From contig NC_092520.1 of the NCBI RefSeq assembly GCF_037038585.1, forward strand, positions 193,819,604-193,883,603: a DNA stretch of 64,000 bases. Direction: 5' to 3'. The translations under genes and the position numbers were made by a program. Origin of the DNA: Patagioenas fasciata. Lineage: Eukaryota; Chordata; Aves; Columbiformes; Columbidae. Below, in pieces: positions 20,310 through 64,000 of the stretch (within the stretch, counting starts at the first letter, position 1; each line of letters opens with the position of its first letter). The notes under the pieces are model-generated. The model searched no databases. It had not been told where the DNA came from and saw only the letters and a program-made list of their open reading frames with translations.

Positions 20310-22876
20310 CTGAGTCGCATTTGGACAGGGACAGCCATAGCCCGCTCCATGAGGCTCTGCAAACAAAACATCGCTCTTTCCCGTGGCACGTGTCAGCTGA
20401 ATCCTGGAGATCTAGGCTGGGAACTCCACTAAGTCACCTTTGACGTACGATAGAGTAGTAGTTTTTGAGAAGGAGCCGGAGGTGCTGAGGCCACCCACTC
20501 CAGCACCAGATACCAAATTGGGCATTCAGCTCCTCCCAATTTACACAGCTCTATTGCAGCTTTGCATGTGAAAGAATTGCCAAGATCCCATTCTAGTTAG
20601 CGGAGAAAGGACTTATTCCTGCTGTCCTTAAGCAGACATCTTTAGGACACCTTTAGACTTAAGGGAGTGTATCGACTGAGGCCTATGTTGGATTTCCTAC
20701 ACGCAGGCAGCTTAATGCCGTTTCAGATGCCGTAACGAAACCAGCACCTAGGGATCAGCAGATGTGACGCAGGACCTAGGGATAGTCTGGCCCTTCTGAG
20801 GGGACAGCCGGAGCTCAGAAAACATCCCCTCTAGAATCTCAGGTCATTCCCAAACCATGCCCAGGGAGGGGTTCTGTCATCGACCCCTTGCTGCCCACTC
20901 ACTCTAATGGCTTTGTGGAAACCAAGTCCCAACACAGACGCCCAAGTCACAGTGAACCGAACCCCAGCCTGGTTGTAGTTCCCTCTTGCGCCAGGGAGGT
21001 TTGTGTCCTGTATCCCCATAGCTGAGACCCAGTGGGAGCATTCTCCGCACATTTTGGGTAGCTTGTGCCGTTAAGAGCAAATATTGGGGGCTGAGGAACA
21101 CGCTTTGATCTTGTTTATTTTTTTACTGTGTCTTGTTCTAACCATCTCCATTTGGCAAGTTTCAAAAAACACAATGGACTTAGTGAAACAAGCTTTTGAC
21201 CTTTGAAGAAAGGATGTGTCTCATGTCTGTTTACCGCAAAGAAACACTCTTTTATTGAAGAAAATGTATTAATATATAACATATCTAAATACTACAAGAC
21301 ATCGGCCAAAGTGAAGAGACATTTTTAAAGCAGGCATGAAACAGCAAATACGTAGCTCCACCCGTCGCTCCTGCCTTCTGTTTAATACCTGAGTGAGTTT
21401 CACAGGCAGCGTCTGGTCAACCGGCGTGCTGAAAGCAACAGGTTGTGCCCACAGCAAAGCGCCTGACTGCCTGCAGCTAATTCATTGTGGCCTACCCATT
21501 TACCACTGGCGTGATTTTAGGAGCGCCAAGCAAGCGACCGCTCTTCGTGTGCTGTCGAGCACCAACACAGTCTGAGATGAAGAATCTCGCTTTTTCACAT
21601 CACCTTTCGGATTACGTCTTTTCATTCTATCGTGAAGCACGTCTCTCTCTAGTAAATACATTTTGATACAACAAAACTGCCCATGGAATACAAGGTTTCT
21701 CTATGTAACCATCATATCTCTGTAAGCTGCATTACAGACTGGTCATCGCCTCCGTCTCACTGTTTCTTATCTTCCATGAAAACCTCTCTAAGTTGACCTT
21801 GGAGGTTCTTCAGGACTTCTGCTTTGATGTCTTCTCCAGGTTTGGTTCGTTTTGGCTTTCATAGGGCTCAAAGCAAGTGGCTCCTGAGAACTGTCATGCT
21901 GAGAAGTGACGGGATTGTGATACAGTTCACACCTAATAGGTCTGTCACCGCTCCAGACTACCTGACCAACCAAACAGGGAAAAGCGCACAGCTGGCTTGT
22001 GTGATGCAGCTCCGCATACGCGTTCCTTCTAATGCAGTAAGAAGGGCATAGAGCAGCAGCGTCTCAGGAGGGTCGAATGCCTCACCCATTTCCTTGTGTG
22101 TTCATGAGATATGGATTTCATCCCAGTGCTTGCTACCCGTTTTCTCCAACCTGCAGGAAACGCCTTCAAATGCCCATTTTATTACCTCTTCCTCCAAGGA
22201 GGTTTGTGTCCTGTATCCCCATGGCTGAGACCTAGTGGGAGCATTCTCCGCACATTTTGGGTAGCTTGTGCAGTGAAGAGCAAATACTGGGGCTAAGGAA
22301 CGCGCTTTGTTCTTGTTTATTTTTTTACTGCGTCTTGTTCTAACCATCTCCATTTGGCAAACTTCAGGAAACACTAATTTAAACATTTAAATGTGGAAAT
22401 CACCTCAGCGCTTGCTACCCGTTTTTCTCCAGCCTGCAGGAAATGCCTTCAAATGGCCATTTTCTTACCTGTGTCCTTAGCGGAAATTCTTGCAGCTCAA
22501 CACGTGCCTTCTGCAGCATGTGCAACTGCCTAGAAGTAGTTGTCATGTCATATGAGCAAGCCGTGTTCGAAGATGGTCAGAATTGAAAATGCCTTCTTTT
22601 GAAAGTGTGTACACAGGATACAGAGCTTTATCTTCTTGATATTGGTCACCTACTAAAGGGCCCAGGCTGGATTTGGGGAGCGTATTAGGGGAAGAACATA
22701 ATAGTGGTTTATGGCAAAAGCATTTTTTAGCTGCTAGGGTGTATGCTGCACGTGAGTCAGCTCACCTTGCTGGTTCCTGGTCAACTTGGTGTGCACCAGG
22801 ACCCCCAGGACATATTCTGCCACGTTGCTTTCCAGAAGCCTGGTCTAGCTGCTTTGGATCACAAGTCCCAAAGTGT
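19014..22876. repeat. Tandem array unit 3, truncated
   Basis: Colinear with unit bases 1 to about 3860 (offset +19013). It stops inside the internal module at unit 3745-3900 and continues with the related module at unit 640-790. It therefore keeps the 5' exons of RhoGAP copy B but has no RhoGAP-domain exons, CAG tract or satellite of its own. Confidence 0.93.
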
Positions 22877-23560
22877 GCACGTGTCCCAGGTTGCTTCATG
22901 CCCGTAGCATTGCCAGACATTCCTCCGCATTTCCTAGGCAAGAACTCTCCAGTGCTATCATCCTGGCTGGTTGATTGGGAATGGACACCCACAATGAACC
23001 TCCTTCGTATTCCAGCCCATAATCCTCACTCACAGGCTCTCAACTACAGCACCCCTAACCGTAAGGGCTGCCAAGTCAAACCTCTCCCTTACATACCCTG
23101 CGACTCCCCCGACCTCACCTGCCCTGTCTGTCCCTCCTCAACAGCCCGCTCAGCCCTCCCGAGCACTCATGCTCTCTTACCATTCTGCACCAGGGACAGG
23201 AAAGCGCGTGTGCAGAAGTTCCAGCTTCACGAGAGAGCATGGTCGCCTGAAGTATGACGTAAATACGGCATTGGCACGGAAGCGTGAGCGATTGCTTACA
23301 AAAAATAGATGTTTTTCCTCAGTCTGGTGACACGCAACAGCTGACAGCACATGAGCTTTCCGTAAGAATCTCTCCAAGCCCTTCCATTTCTCCCTGGATA
23401 TTCCAAAGGCACCTGAGTCGCATTTGGACAGGGACAGCCATAGCCCGCTCCATGAGGCTCTGCAAACAAAACATCGCTCTTTCCTGTGGCACATGCCAGC
23501 TGAATCCTGGAGATCTAGGCTGGGAACTCCACTAAGCCACTCTTGACATACAATAGAGCA
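22877..23560. repeat. Terminal array fragment, unit bases ~755-1440
   Basis: From about 22877 the sequence matches unit bases ~755-1440, with more differences from the other copies than they have among themselves. It ends near 23560, where the array sequence gives way to ERV-L-like pol sequence. It carries only the PH-like exon. This is the right-hand edge of the array. Confidence 0.9.
23181..23412 (-). pseudogene. Stranded PH-like exon of the RhoGAP gene
   Basis: Copy of the PH-like exon (QTEEKHLFF core, donor GTAAGAG) in the terminal array fragment. The linker exons that should follow at lower coordinates are missing. The DNA jumps at about 22877 to the middle of another unit, and the nearest downstream GAP exons belong to copy B. 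It keeps an open frame but can hardly make a GAP protein. Its substitutions (AFGIS for ALAIS, for example) show it is an older or unhomogenised copy. Confidence 0.7.
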
Positions 23561-25268
23561 GAGAGTCAGGGAGTGATCAGTGAGACTCCTTCACCTTTCA
23601 GTAGTCCTATATGGCCTGTGCCAAAGCCTTATGGGGAATGGAGACTGACTGTAGATTATCATGGTCTAAATAAAGTTATGCCACCATTTAGTGCTGCCAT
23701 GGCAGACATGTTAGAACTGCAATATGAACCGGATTCAAAGGCAGCCAAATGGTATGCCACAATTGACACTGCTAATGCATTTTTGTCTGTTCCTTTAGCA
23801 GCGGAATGCAGGTCACGGTCTGCATTTACCTGGAGGACTATCCACTACATCTGGAAAAGATTGCCCCAGGGATGGAAACACAGTCCTACTATTTGCCATG
23901 GACTGATCCAGACTGCCCTGGAACAAGGTAAAGCTCCAGAACACCTGCAATTCATTGATGACATCATTGTATGGGGTGATACAGCAGCAGAATCCTTCAA
24001 AAACGTGAGAGAATAATTCAAATTCTTTTGAAAGCTGGTTTTGCCATCAAGAGAGGTAAGGTCTAGGGAGCTGCCCGAGAGATTCAGTTTTTGGGAGTTA
24101 AATGGCAAGATGGGCGTCGCCGGATTCTGAGAGAGGTGATTACCAAAATAGCAACTATGTCCCCACCAACAAGCAAAAAGGAAATATGAGTCTTTTTAGC
24201 TGTCATGAGCTTCTGGAAAACGCATATTTCAGACTACAGCCAGATTGTGCATCTCCTTCATCAAGTGACTCGAATGAAATGTGATTTTCAATGGGGCCCT
24301 GAGCAATGACATGCCTTTGAACAAATTAAACATGAAACTGTTCATGCAGTAGCTCTTGGTCCAGTCTGGACAGGACAACATATTAAGAATGTGCTCTATA
24401 CTGCAGCTGGGGACAATGGTCCTACCTGGAGCCTCTGGCAAAAGGCACCAGGTGAGACTCGAGGTCAACCTCTAGGATTTTGGAGTAGGGGATATAAAGG
24501 CTTGGAGGCCAATTATATCCCAACTGAGAAAGAGATAAAGGCAGCATATGAAGGAGTTTGAGCTGCTTCAGAAGTGACTGGTACTGAAGCACAGCTCCTT
24601 CTGGCACCCCAATTACCAGTACCAGGGTGGATGTTCAAGGGTAAGTTTTCTTCCACGCATCATGCAACTGAAGCTACATGGAGCAAGCAGATTGCATGAA
24701 CCACAGAGCAGGCTCAAATAGGGAAACCTAATCGCCCAGGGATCTTAGAAATTATCACAGACTGGCCGGAAGGCAAAGATTTTGGAGTGTCAACTGAAGA
24801 AGAGGAGGTGATGCGTGCTGAGGAAGCCCCACCATCTAATGAATGACCAGAGAATGAAAAGCAGTATGCCCTGTTCACTGATGGATCCTGTCGTCTTGTA
24901 GGAAAACATCGAAAGTGGAAATCTGCTCTGTGGAGTCCTACACGACAAGTCACAGAGACTCATGAGGGACGAGGTGAATCAAGCCAGTCTGCAGAGGTAA
25001 AAGCCATACAGTTGGCACTGCACATTGCTGAAAGACAAAAGTGGCCAGTACTTTGTCTCTACACTGACTCATGGATGGTGGCAAATGCCTTGTGGGGGTG
25101 GTTAAAGGAGTGGAAGCAAAATAACTGACAGTGCAGAGGCAAGCCTATTTGGGCTGCCCCATTGTGGCAGGACATTGCTGCTCGACTAGAGAACCTGACT
25201 GTAAAAGTACAGCATGTCAGCCTGCCCCATGGCAGCACGCAGGCCTCTGTCCCGCACCGTGACACCAT
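23561..25268 (+). pseudogene. Degraded ERV-L-like pol remnant (reverse transcriptase and RNase H)
   Basis: Plus-strand sequence related to class III (ERV-L-like) retroviral pol. The RT part opens with SPIWPVPKPYGEWRL (about 23600), has WYATIDTANAF and the catalytic FIDD at 23951-23962, and runs open to a stop at 24014. Beyond, the same family continues with several in-frame stops and shifts (near 24061, 24559, 24696, 24841 and 25121). RNase H residues are still visible at FTDGS (24874-24888) and YTDS (25060-25071). No LTRs, gag or env were seen, so this is an old, dead internal fragment. It sits exactly at the right edge of the tandem array. Confidence 0.9.
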
Positions 25269-27040
25269 ATGTGAAATGCAGTGAGTCGTTCTGACCTGTC
25301 ACCCTCTGGCCATCAGCAGTTGGTGTGGCAAGGAACTATCACAGAGCTGTCATGGCAGGAGGGGAAGGGGTGTGCAGTGTCCTCATCAGTTTTGTGACCT
25401 CCCCCTGTCCATGGGCAGCCCCAAAAGCCTGATGCACAGCTTAATGTAGCACTCCTTCCTGTATAGGAAATGAAAGTTCATGAGAAGTCAATGTATATGC
25501 AGAGGAAGCCTAGACCTTATCTCTTCCTTATGCCTTCACACCTCATCAGAGCATGGTCACTCTGCTCTTCCTTGTTCACACACAGACCTGGTCAGCCTGT
25601 AAAACAGGAACTAACAGACAAGAATGTGGCTGACAAGGGAGCTGCCTCTTCCTCTTCCTCATGTGCCTCCGCAGACTGAGCAAAAATGGATGAGCTGCTT
25701 CTGCCGTGGGAGGAGAAGCTGTCAGGGCTTGCTTTGTGGGAGGCTTCTGGAGACCTGCAACCTACCTAGCTTTGAAACAACTCATGCACTGTCCTGCAAC
25801 CTCTGTGTTTTCTAATATCTCCCTCATTATGTGGAGTAGAACATCATCTATATAGCATCCAATAAGACAAGGTAATCACGCACAATCTGAGAGTCATGAC
25901 TGCAATACAAACACCTGATAGAATCTCACAGAAGACAGGAAATTGAAAGCAACTGTAAATATCAACAAGGCAGAAAATTAAATCCTGTGGAAATTACATG
26001 ATTAGAAGCCTGGGCAGATACAGATAGACTCAACTTCCAGTAATCATGGCTCCAGCTAGCAAGAAATAATATAATATTTGCTGAGTGGGTGAGAGCCAGA
26101 GACCAGAACACCTCCAGAGACCAAGTAAAACAAAAGTCAGCAAGTAGGAATATTTGCTTTGTTTTGGCACTGGAATACATTTGGGTCTGCTTACTTGGAG
26201 GGGCGGGGAGGGGCAACTACAGGGATGGAAATATTTCTTCTTGGCTTGGTGTAGGGTGATCAGACTGTCATTCTGATTTTAAAACTCAGAATGGTGCTAC
26301 AGAGAAAAATATGTGAATGTATTGCTGAATTGTTCATGCTTACCATTTCCTTCAAATACTCTGCCCTCTGCACAGAAGTTCAAGTGGGACCAAGGAGCAG
26401 TCTGGAGAGGGCTGGAGATGTCTTTTGCACTAGAGCAGAGTAGAAGTGAGAACTAGGCTATGGCTTTAGAGTACTTAGTACCTGTTGAGCGGGTGGCTGC
26501 AGATAAATGGCTATAGTACCATTCACATATTCTTAATTTGAAATGCAGTGAGCAAATGCCAAAGTTGCTGGCACTGTTCACTCTGACAGTCCTAGCATGG
26601 AATTTCTGTCATGCAATATGGGCTGAGGTTTAGGAGCTGGGACTTGAACCATCTGGTGTTTGGAGCATCCTTAAAACTTGCCTTCAGGCTCATCATGCTC
26701 ACAACTATACAAGTGTCTGTGTTCTGCACACTCACAGTGATGTCCTGTCATTAACTGAGCATCCATTTCTCAATTCCACGGTATTGGAACTGACACAGAG
26801 TTCTGAAAAGAGAGGATTTACAGGAATTCACACTGACTCGAAGGCAGGTGCAGAGCAATCTCCATACACTGAATGTATGCAAGCAAGCTACATACAAGTT
26901 ATTTAGAGGTGCTCAAGGAAGCATTAGAAATTAAGGAAGGAAACAATACATAACAAAATATACTGGTAACATTGCAGTAGTGCTGCAACGATTGCACAAG
27001 TCATTGAGATAGGAGTTAATGCTTTAAGGGGCCATTCTCG
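25269..27040. other. Intergenic spacer without recognised features
   Basis: AT-balanced DNA between the pol remnant and the CpG island. Short open frames only; no RNA gene, CR1 or LTR recognised. It may contain distal promoter elements of MAPK11. Confidence 0.6.
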
Positions 27041-27632
27041 GCCCCAGGGGACTGGCAGTAAACCCGAGCGGTCCGGCCGGGTTGTCAGTGCGGGAGAACC
27101 GCCGCTGCTCCGCGGCTCCGGGGGCGATGCCTCGGCTCACACTCCGCTATCGCTGTACCCCGAGCAAGGGGGGTCTGGCGGGCCGAGGAGGAACTTCAGG
27201 TGGCCGCGGCAAAATAAGTGCGGTGTCAGCGGGGCTTTAAAACGCCTGCTGGACGCCGGGTGAGGGGTAGAGGTGCCGGCTCCTCCCGCACGCTCCGGCG
27301 GGTGTGGCCGATGCAGTGGCAGTCGCCGCTCCGGCCGCCATCGCCCCGCCAGCGATGCCGGCCGCTCCGGGGCGGGCTCGGCGCTTCGCCACACCCCACA
27401 CACCCCCCCCGGGAAGATACCGGTGGCCGGCCCGGTGCTCCTGGGCCTGTGCGCCGGGAGCACCTCACCCCCGCCTGGGTGCCCCCCGGCAGCTGCCCCC
27501 ACCCCCTCGGCCTCCCGCCTTCTCCTCCCCTTCCCCTCCCGGTCCCTCCTCCCCGCCGGCGCCCGCCGTGCCCGCCTCGCTCCCCGCCTCGGCTGAGGGG
27601 CGGCTGCTGCTGCCGGCGGCGGCTCCGGGAAG

Positions 27633-60046
<32,414 letters not shown>

Positions 60047-60345
60047 ACACGGGCAGCTCTGTCTTGCTTTGCTGCACTATGAAGATTGTTAAAATATAAC
60101 CGTACAATTTAACCTGTGGTCAGATGTAGATTTTACTATCCAAAGATTCTGGAGACGTGGGAGAGCAGATGCGTTACACAGGAGCCAGATGTTGTCTGTT
60201 TGTGGTGGGGGTTTATTTGCCTTGTAATATGAATGTATTCCCAACTCACAAAGGGTGATGAACTGCTTCATTCTGACAAAATTATGCACTGAGTTCTGTT
60301 GCGCTGTGTGTTCTGCATGTTTCATTTTATCAGTTGTATTGCCAA

Positions 60346-60351
60346 AATAAA
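60346..60351 (+). terminator. MAPK11: Polyadenylation signal AATAAA (proximal)
   Basis: Canonical hexamer 300 bases after the MAPK11 stop (CCAAAATAAAGATG). The first credible 3' end. Confidence 0.7.
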
Positions 60352-60615
60352 GATGACTTTTTAAATTAATTTTTAAATTGTACATTTAAAGCATGAATGT
60401 GTATGAACATAAACATAGAAGTCCATACAAGCAATTAGTTTTTTTCCTAGCATTTTATCTGTCCATTTTCATATTATTTATAGCTAGTGCCTTTATGAAG
60501 AGAGGGCGTGGTAGTGAGATAGACAGAATATGCATATGTAGTCATATCTGTGGTGGTCTTACAAATTTACTGGATGTCTCTCAATTGATCTTAACATCAG
60601 TTAAAAGTCAGTAAA

Positions 60616-60621
60616 AATAAA
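60616..60621 (+). terminator. MAPK11: Polyadenylation signal AATAAA (distal)
   Basis: Canonical hexamer 570 bases after the stop, followed at 20-35 bases by T/GT-rich sequence. Confidence 0.6.
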
Positions 60622-60649
60622 TCTTTGTCTTCTGTTGCCATTTTAAGTG

Positions 60650-62320
60650 TCTGTTCTCATTATTTTCCCTGTGTATATTTTTTTTAATCTGCACAGTGCC
60701 AGCTTGTGAGGCCGTTTTAGTTCCCGATTGTTCTCCTGACCACACCATCAGCCAAGTTCTGGTGAATTTGCCCTGAAGGCACCGTGGCAGATCTCTGCAG
60801 CCTCCCACAAGCTCCAGCAAACACAGTGACTGATGACAGTGCAAGAGTGTTCAGTTCACAGCCTTGAACTCAATATTCCTTATTGTCTTATTTTCCTTCA
60901 CATAATCCTTGGGAAAATAATCTGATAAACTGCCATTGGAAGACAAAACAAAACAAGAAGAGTTAAGTATTCGTTTGTGAATAAAGGCTTTCCAGCTCTG
61001 AAAAGTTGGAAAATTAAATAATAAATTGCAGGATACAGTGGATATCCGAATGTCTCAAAGAATTTAATTTATCTCCTTTCACCACTGAAGGCATAATACT
61101 GAAACAGGAATATCCTTTGGCATGAGGCCCTTTGTGTACTGGCTATGTCTGTCTATGTACTTGTGGTTCACAGTTGTTCATTTTTGTGTCTCGTTCTCGC
61201 TCTGTCAGAGTCTCATTTTGGAGGTTGGCTTTTTATATTATTTAGGTTTTCTGCAACTTTTGTCATTAGGATTCAATTGTACAGCTATAACATGAGGTAA
61301 TGAATTCTACTGCATTTATTTACCTTCCTCTGTATCTTTTCTATGTAAAAAGAGAAGCTTTTTCTTAATAAACAGATTTAGAAAAATGAAGTCCAAGAAC
61401 TTTGATTTTTGGGAGATACTTGACACAGTATTTCATGTCTCCTTTCAGAAATAGAAAAAAGCATTCCATCTAGAAAACGTGTTCCTGTTTTGTGGACTGA
61501 CTGGTGGGCTGGTGCTGATAATGTTGGCCAGTTATCTGATACTTGCATCCAGTAGAACTCAGCCATTTGTATTCAGCTTTCTACAAGGTATATTAATCTG
61601 AAAGTAAATGCTTGTGTAGGTTTCCTGCAAGTCCTCTGAATAATTGCCTGGCCATCATTACTCTGGTTTCCTATGAAGCGAGGTGAGCCCTGTAATGGTC
61701 ATGCAATGACTGAATTTCATGCTGACTAAAATAGGTGAAAAAGTTGTAAATCCTTAAATGACTTGTCTGACTATTTAATGAAAATCGTCACTTACTCATG
61801 TCTGAAACATGTGTTTTTCATTTGTTTGTTTACCAGTTAACAGAAAACTAGCCCAGTGCTTTATTTTCTCTGAAATCTGATAATGAGCTTGGCTAGCCTG
61901 TTCTGTAGCTCTCTTCCAGCCAGAATGGCAGGGATGAAATAAAGACATTTCACAAGAACCCTCTGCATCCAACAACAATTAATTTAGTGTGGGATTTCTC
62001 CCATCATTTGTTTAATCTGGTTTCCTGGCTATGAGGGTGGCCATCGCCAAATGTTTCAAAGGATGTGTAAAACTCTGTGGTAGGCAAAGATCAGACTGTC
62101 TGCTCTTACTGTAACTTTGATACTTGAGGTAGAAAGAGAAAGTTTTATATTACAAAATTTTTTCTTCTGGCAACTTTGAATCTTCTTCAACTGGAGAGTT
62201 ACGTGCAAAGATGTATTTTTTTCTAGGAGATAAATTATGTAGGAAGAATCCAGTCATAGCCACATTTAAACTAATCGAAAGTGACAGTAATGGGTCACAA
62301 GAGCTCAGCTATTTTTAATG
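60650..62320. other. Downstream region without recognised gene
   Basis: AT-rich DNA with two more AATAAA hexamers (about 60980 and 61367) that could serve a longer MAPK11 3' UTR. No other exon, RNA gene or repeat recognised. Confidence 0.55.
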
Positions 62321-62321
62321 A

Positions 62322-62793
62322 ATCATAGAATTGTTTGAGTTGGAAGGGACCTTAAAGATCACCTAGTCCAAACTCCTGCTGTGAGCAGAGACACCTTCCA
62401 CTAGATCAATTTACTCACAGCCCCATCCAACCTGGCCTTGAACACTTCCAGGAATGGGGCATCCACAGCTTTCCTGGGCAGCCTGTGCTAGTGCCTCACC
62501 ACCCTCATGGGGAAGAATTTCTTCCTTCTATCCAATCTAAATCTACTGTCTCTCAGTTCAAAGCCTTGTCCTATCACTACATGCCTTTGCAAAAAGTTCT
62601 TCCCCAGCTTTCTTGTAGGTCCCTTTTAGGTACTGGAAGGCTGCTACAAGGTCTCCCTGAAGCCTTCTCTTCTCCAGGCTGAACAATCCCAACTGTCTCA
62701 GTCCCTCTTCATAGGAGAGGTTCTCCAGCCCTCTGATCATCTTTGTAGGCTCCTCTGGACTCGCTCCAACAGGTCCATGTCCTTCTTATGTCA
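62322..62793 (-). mobile_element. CR1 LINE 3' fragment, minus strand
   Basis: Begins AATCATAGAATTGTTTGAGTT (the reverse of the CR1 3' end), then GGGACCTTAAAGATCACCTAG, and continues through the typical CCAACCTGGCCTTGAACACTT and CTTCTCTTCTCCAGGCTGAA blocks to about 62793. No intact reading frame. Confidence 0.93.
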
Positions 62794-64000
62794 AAACTCA
62801 TAAATCATCTCATTTTAATGTCAAAGAAAACAGTAGGGAGAGAGAGACATCCTTTTCCTAGATTTGCAAAATAAAGGTGATTTCCTAGAGCTCAAACACC
62901 ACTAATTAAAGAATTTTTCTAGAACAGGTAACTGACTCCCTCGTGGTAAGCCAACGCGGGACTGCAATGTGGTAAATTTATCAGTTTACAACAGCAGGAC
63001 AGGGTAATTGGAAAGCCGGTACCCCACTGGGACAGAAAGGTGGAGGGCTTAGCACTAATCATGCTTATCGTTTAAGCACAGATGGAAAAAACCATTTGTT
63101 AACCAACACAATCAGGCAAGGAGGTAAACATCTAGGAGTGAGAGCTTTGTAATGCTCAGTGAACCTCTAAGATGGGTCACTTGAAACCACATTTTATAGA
63201 ATAAATAAATACAAAAGTATGGATTTTATTTTATAAAAATTTATTTTCTAAAAATATCTTAAATGAAGGCATTGTTTACACGGTCCAAATTTTATTTGCA
63301 AAATTAATAGTGGAGCCTGCTTAAACTGTGGGCTTTTCATCTCCTGACATGACTACACAATTACAACCGTGCTTTTGTAGATCCTTTATGCATTGCATGT
63401 ATGTTTGATGAGAGCGCCATAGGTTTTAGTCCATGCTGAATGAGGGTGCTTGTCATCCCTGACCGCCTGTGGACCACAGAAGGGATGCTCAGAGGAGCAC
63501 AGCTGGGTGATGCTCACAGAGGAGGCGGCTCAGGCTTCCACTGGGAGAGGACACAACTCTCCAAGGGCTTAATTACTGCCATTGTTAACAATCTACTTCC
63601 AATTTGAGTTTACCTAATTTCAGCTCTCAGTCATGAGAGCTTGTTATCCCTCCACCTACTGAACTGAAATCACTTCTAGTATTTATTGTCTCAGTTTAAT
63701 CAGTGTTAAGTGCAACCCCAAGTCTAGTAATTTTATCATCATTGGAAGCAAAAGGTCTTAAAAGAGGACAAAAAATTCTTTTATATACATCTCAATCTTC
63801 TGATGTGCAAAGGTATACACTAAATTTCTTCTAAAATCTGCATCTTCATTTTTTAAGCTCTCTACCTCATAAGCACTGAAGCCCAGCACCAGGGAATTGA
63901 TATCACAGAATCACAGCCAAAGCAGAAATAAGACTAAACAAAGCTCTAATTCACAAGTGTGCTAATGGAAAGAAAAACTGAGGATGGTTTAGAGGAAAAG
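62794..64000. other. Right-edge region without recognised gene
   Basis: AT-rich noncoding sequence. MAPK12, which lies next to MAPK11 in other vertebrates, does not begin within this stretch as far as motifs show. Confidence 0.5.

Larger units (their letters stand above)
60047..60640 (+). other. MAPK11: MAPK11 3' UTR
   Basis: Noncoding sequence after the stop, AT-rich, with AATAAA at 60346-60351 and 60616-60621. The second is followed by a GT-rich stretch (TGTCTGTTCTC), a good cleavage context. The end is uncertain. Later AATAAA copies near 60980 and 61367 could extend it. Confidence 0.65.

Overview
The window is bird nuclear DNA. It carries CR1 LINE fragments with the characteristic ATTCTATG-type 3' ends, a degraded ERV-L-like pol fragment, and a vertebrate p38 MAP kinase gene with long introns.

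Left third (1-23560): a tandem array with a 9.5-kb unit. Two full units are present (1-9507 and 9508-19013; 9507 and 9506 bp, nearly identical), then a partial third unit (19014-about 22876). That unit is joined through a recombination junction to a 0.7-kb piece of a further unit (about 22877-23560). The window opens inside the array, so its true left end is not visible. On the minus strand each unit period carries a multi-exon gene for a Rho GTPase-activating protein of the TAGAP/ARHGAP20 type: a PH-like exon, two linker exons, then five RhoGAP exons with matching splice phases and intact catalytic residues. Two copies are complete over these exons (7576-10803 and 17082-20309). A third is cut by the left window edge (65-1296), and a fourth is a stranded PH-exon fragment (23181-23412). 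Each unit also holds a coiled-coil-like minus-strand exon next to a CAG tract, a TAAC-rich satellite, a CR1 3' tail, and several internally duplicated exon-like modules.

Middle (23561-27040): the array is cut off by an ERV-L-like pol remnant (reverse transcriptase plus RNase H, many stops). About 1.8 kb without recognisable content follows.

Right part (27050-64000): a CpG island holds exon 1 of a p38 MAP kinase gene on the plus strand. Twelve coding exons (27633-60046) join in phase to 361 residues. The sequence matches p38 beta (MAPK11) better than p38 alpha (MAPK14), including the C-terminal SLEIEQ. Intron 8 has a U12-type (minor spliceosome) donor, GTATCCTTAA. Intron 1 contains a CR1 fragment with RT remnants, and intron 2 a 206-bp Tc1/mariner-type MITE. 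Several polyadenylation signals follow the stop, and a minus-strand CR1 lies at 62.3-62.8 kb. The RhoGAP array and MAPK11 are transcribed away from each other. No functional link between them is shown by the sequence.
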